Source: Bacteroidales bacterium
Lineage (GTDB): Bacteria > Bacteroidota > Bacteroidia > Bacteroidales > UBA932
Length of the DNA stretch: 43,149 bases
Reading direction: 5' to 3'
Assembly (NCBI GenBank): GCA_017553405.1
Contig: JAFZME010000118.1
Coordinates: 82,250 to 125,398, forward strand
The translations under genes and the position numbers were made by a program. Under the pieces are notes generated by a model that worked only from the letters and a program-made list of their open reading frames with translations, ran no database searches and was not told where the DNA came from. This document shows, one piece after another, positions 41,111 through 43,149 of this stretch (position 1 is its first letter; every line of letters starts with the position of its first letter).

Positions 41111-42532
41111 CTACTGGAACAGGTCATCCATTGTGAGTTTGACCGGGATGTCGGCCGCATTGGCATTATTGGTGAGTCCAAATGTGGTGATAAGCGAAAG
41201 CATGATCCGCTTCTCCGTTCCGGTTTCCCTCTTGAAAACGGTCTTGCGGTACTCCATCTTTGAAAGGTCCTCTGATGAAAGCGGGTAAGGCGATTTGCTG
41301 TATTTCATTTCGCAGAGGTTGATGGTATCGTCGTTGCGGTCGATCAGTAGGTCAATCTGGACGCCTTCTTCATTTGAGTCCTTGGGGGCCTTCCAACTCC
41401 AGGAATGTGCGGTGCTTATGATCACGCTGAGGCCCATCGCCTTCTTGATTTGCTCGAGGTGCTGCAGGCAGACTCTCTCAAATGCCAGGCCCACCCAGTT
41501 GTCATAGACTCCGGTGTCTAGGTTGGAAGTCCAGAAATGTGACTCTCCACGGGTGTTCTCTCTGATGAACTTGAACCAGAAGAGGGTGTAATTGTCCATC
41601 AGTTGGTACAAGGTTCCCTTCTTTTTGTTACCTATCATCGTGTACTTGCGGATGAAGCCGCATTGTTCCAACTCCTTGAGAGCCTTGGAGAAGGTTTCGT
41701 TGTCGCTGATTTTAGTGATGTCCAGGATTTCCTCCCGTTGCAGTCCGCCTTTCTTGGTGGCCAGAGCATTGACAATGGCGATGTGCGTCTTGGGACGTTT
41801 GAAAAGGGAAGCATACAGGGCATCGTATTCGTGGACCATCTCTCCGTCTTCATCGAAGAACATCCGGTCGATATTCTGGGCGATGGATAGGCCCGGGCGG
41901 AGGAAACTCCAATAGTAAGGGATGCCACCCATAACCATATAGGCTTCCAGGATTTGCCGACGGGTGAAATCCAGTCTGTTTTCCCGGCTGTACTGCTCAC
42001 ATTCCCTCAACGTGAAGGGACGGAGTTGGATTTGGCGGGTGATGCGGTCATGCAGGCCGCCGTAGTTCATCACGATATTGTCGATAATCCAAGACGTTGC
42101 ACTGCCACACACGATAAGGATGATGTCCTTGCGGGTGGTAGCCCAAGCATTCCAGAAATGATCCAGGGCACGGATGAAGTTGGATTTGGGCGTGTCCATC
42201 CAAGGAAGTTCATCAATGAATACCACCTTCTTCCCTTCCGGGAGGCTTGTAAGGAGGCGCTGGAGGAGGCGGAAGGCATCTCCCCAAGTCTTGGGCTTCG
42301 GACTTTTGGGAAGGCCGGCAGCATAAAGCGACTCGCGGAATTCGCCCAGTTGTTCGTTCATGGGTGCATCCAGGATACCAGTGTGCTGGAAAGCGAACTG
42401 GTAGTTGAAGGTCTCGCGAACAAGGTAGGTCTTTCCTACCCTGCGCCTGCCATACAGGGCGACGAATTCGGACTGTTTTGAATGAAGGAGCTCGCCCAGC
42501 AGCGCCTGTTCTTTTTCTCTTCCTATCAGCAT
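41111..42532 (-). CDS. Archaeal-type ATPase with DUF234 nuclease-like C-terminus
   Basis: A 473-residue ATP-binding protein. Walker A is GRRRVGKT (28-35) and Walker B is VVFIDELPW, followed by the sensor ILIVCGSATSW. A winged-helix segment follows (TKKGGLQREEILDITKIS...LEQCGFI). The C-terminal DUF234 domain carries GVQIDLLIDR...NLCEMKYSK, a PD-(D/E)xK-like metal site. The biological role is not established; the family is frequent and often duplicated in Bacteroidota accessory DNA. ATG 42532 fits a -7 element at 42562-42555 and begins at the conserved LIGREKE. The longer open frame upstream would cross that promoter. It is distinct from the DUF4143 ATPase at the other end of the window. Confidence 0.87.
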   Translation of the reverse strand: MLIGREKEQALLGELLHSKQSEFVALYGRRRVGKTYLVRETFNYQFAFQHTGILDAPMNEQLGEFRESLYAAGLPKSPKPKTWGDAFRLLQRLLTSLPEGKKVVFIDELPWMDTPKSNFIRALDHFWNAWATTRKDIILIVCGSATSWIIDNIVMNYGGLHDRITRQIQLRPFTLRECEQYSRENRLDFTRRQILEAYMVMGGIPYYWSFLRPGLSIAQNIDRMFFDEDGEMVHEYDALYASLFKRPKTHIAIVNALATKKGGLQREEILDITKISDNETFSKALKELEQCGFIRKYTMIGNKKKGTLYQLMDNYTLFWFKFIRENTRGESHFWTSNLDTGVYDNWVGLAFERVCLQHLEQIKKAMGLSVIISTAHSWSWKAPKDSNEEGVQIDLLIDRNDDTINLCEMKYSKSPYPLSSEDLSKMEYRKTVFKRETGTEKRIMLSLITTFGLTNNANAADIPVKLTMDDLFQ

Positions 42533-42554
42533 AATGTTGTCTTTGGTTACTGTG

Positions 42555-42562
42555 CAAAGATA
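42555..42562 (-). promoter_or_regulatory. -7 element of the DUF234 ATPase
   Basis: TATCTTTG on the minus strand matches TAnnTTTG, with the transcription start expected about 17 nt before ATG 42532. A second match (TATTTTTG, 42582-42575) lies further upstream; neither has a well-spaced -33. Confidence 0.45.
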
Positions 42563-42701
42563 GGGTTTTTCTTTCAAAAATAGCGCTATAAGTCGTGGAA
42601 ATCTATCAAAAATCGACACATTTCCACGGGCCATATCAATGTTTTTAGCATCGATGATATATCTGCAAGTGCGATTGTCTGTTTGTAATAAACAGAAGAA
42701 A

Positions 42702-42739
42702 AACACCACCTTAGCTTTTAATCAGGCCGAGGTGGTGTT
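42702..42739 (-). terminator. Hairpin terminator after the decayed gene end
   Basis: Perfect 10-bp arms AACACCACCT (42702-42711) and AGGTGGTGTT (42730-42739). On the minus strand it is followed by a T-rich tract (TTTCTTCTGTTT). It lies 23 bp after the stop of the gene remnant at 42762. Confidence 0.7.
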
Positions 42740-42761
42740 AATTCTTTTCTAGGCTGTGGGG

Positions 42762-42865
42762 TTAATCTTCCCAGACGGGACGAATTGATTGACCGTAGTA
42801 GCGGGAGTCTAAGCGCCTGTCGACATTGTCGGAATCGCAGAAGACATACAACGCCGTCAAGAATC
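42762..42865 (-). pseudogene. C-terminal remnant of a Bacteroidota surface-protein (FISUMP-like) gene
   Basis: About 30 codons on the minus strand end at TAA (42764-42762) and read LYVFCDSDNVD, then DSRYYGQSIRPVWED. The RYYGQSIRPV ending is the characteristic C-terminus of FISUMP-like and related Bacteroidota lipoproteins. Upstream the frame meets an in-frame TAG near 42865 and nothing recognisable continues it, so only the 3' end of a gene remains, still with its terminator. Together with two promoter regions it accounts for most of the roughly 470-bp gap between the DUF234 ATPase and the gene at 43007. Confidence 0.55.
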
Positions 42866-42953
42866 CCTATTTCGTTGAAGAATATTGTAGATTTCTATTG
42901 TACCGTTTTATTTTTCCCCGGATTTCACGAACTGTCCATTGTCAGCGCAATTA

Positions 42954-42985
42954 TTTGGCGGCATATACGGATTTCATTATATTTG
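42954..42985 (+). promoter_or_regulatory. Promoter of the lipoprotein gene at the right edge
   Basis: TTTG (42954-42957) and TATATTTG (42978-42985) are separated by exactly 20 nt, a full Bacteroidota consensus. The start is expected near 42992, 15 nt before ATG 43007. Confidence 0.7.
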
Positions 42986-43006
42986 TAACTAAATACATTA
43001 TGGATT

Positions 43007-43149
43007 ATGAAATCCCGCATAAGCGTATTGATTTTTTGCTGTCTGACGATATTCCTGACGGACGGCTGTGACAAGCAGGAGGTGACATACCGCGACATCC
43101 AGGTGAAACTGGGGAGCACCCTTCCTACAACGAACAGTGCAGGGGATGT
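43007..43149 (+). CDS. Lipoprotein, N-terminal part (runs off the window)
   Basis: The first 47 codons of a gene cut by the window edge. The protein begins MKSRISVLIF, has a hydrophobic segment and a lipobox ending TDGC (cysteine 21), followed by DKQEVTYRD. The rest is too short to assign. ATG 43007 was chosen over the ATG at 43000 (another frame, no signal peptide) because of the lipobox and the consensus promoter spacing. It is an exported lipoprotein of unknown function. Confidence 0.6.
   Translation, partial: MKSRISVLIFCCLTIFLTDGCDKQEVTYRDIQVKLGSTLPTTNSAGD

Noticed and set aside
42533-42709. In-frame N-terminal extension of the DUF234 ATPase
   Set aside because: It crosses the -7 element at 42555-42562 and a terminator hairpin region, and the added residues have no family resemblance.

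Overview
The window is from a Bacteroidales-type member of the Bacteroidota. It has adjacent SusC and SusD genes, many outer-membrane lipoproteins with acidic residues after the lipobox cysteine, and promoters with the Bacteroidota -7 element (TAnnTTTG). Several of these also have a TTTG-like -33 element 19-20 bp upstream. Coding GC is moderately high. The family cannot be fixed from sequence alone; a gut or rumen origin is an inference. No tRNA, rRNA, CRISPR array or transposase was seen.

Layout: (1) 1-959 (-) is the N-terminal part of a type I glutamine synthetase, followed divergently by a DUF4143 ATPase (1132-2520, +). (2) 2501-38106 is one large glycan-utilisation locus. It has a GH89 alpha-N-acetylglucosaminidase (-) divergent from a surface lipoprotein (+, 4687-6669). 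A roughly 20-kb minus-strand operon of eleven genes (27062 down to 6724) follows: MFS transporter, fucose/arabinose-isomerase-like protein, mannose-6-phosphate-isomerase-like protein, SusC, SusD, DUF1735 lipoprotein, two paralogous DUF4855-type lipoproteins, NAGPA-type phosphodiester glycosidase, GH20, and a GntR repressor as the last gene. Upstream is a two-gene minus unit (DUF4434-type protein, GH2 of the exo-beta-glucosaminidase type). Divergent from it is a five-gene plus-strand operon (AGE epimerase, sugar-porter MFS, mutarotase-like protein, GH3, GH127). (3) 38126-43149 is housekeeping and accessory DNA: a PA-domain lipoprotein, cysteine synthase between two different 51-bp-period repeats, a DUF234 ATPase, a decayed gene end and the start of another lipoprotein.

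The locus appears to target an N-acetylglucosamine-rich glycan. GH89 (alpha-GlcNAc), GH20 (beta-HexNAc), an uncovering-enzyme-like NAGPA domain (GlcNAc-1-phosphodiester) and a GH2 with the GSD acid/base motif of exo-glucosaminidases occur together with an AGE-family epimerase. GH3 and GH127 suggest further side chains. An 18-bp site (CACCACAGTACACCACAG and close variants) occurs only in the three intergenic promoter regions of the locus (4638, 27063, 30624), next to or just downstream of the -7 element. This makes the whole locus a probable regulon of its own GntR protein. The combination of phosphodiester glycosidase, GH89, paired DUF4855 proteins and two unusual isomerases is not a polysaccharide-utilisation locus that I recognise, and it is the most promising system here.
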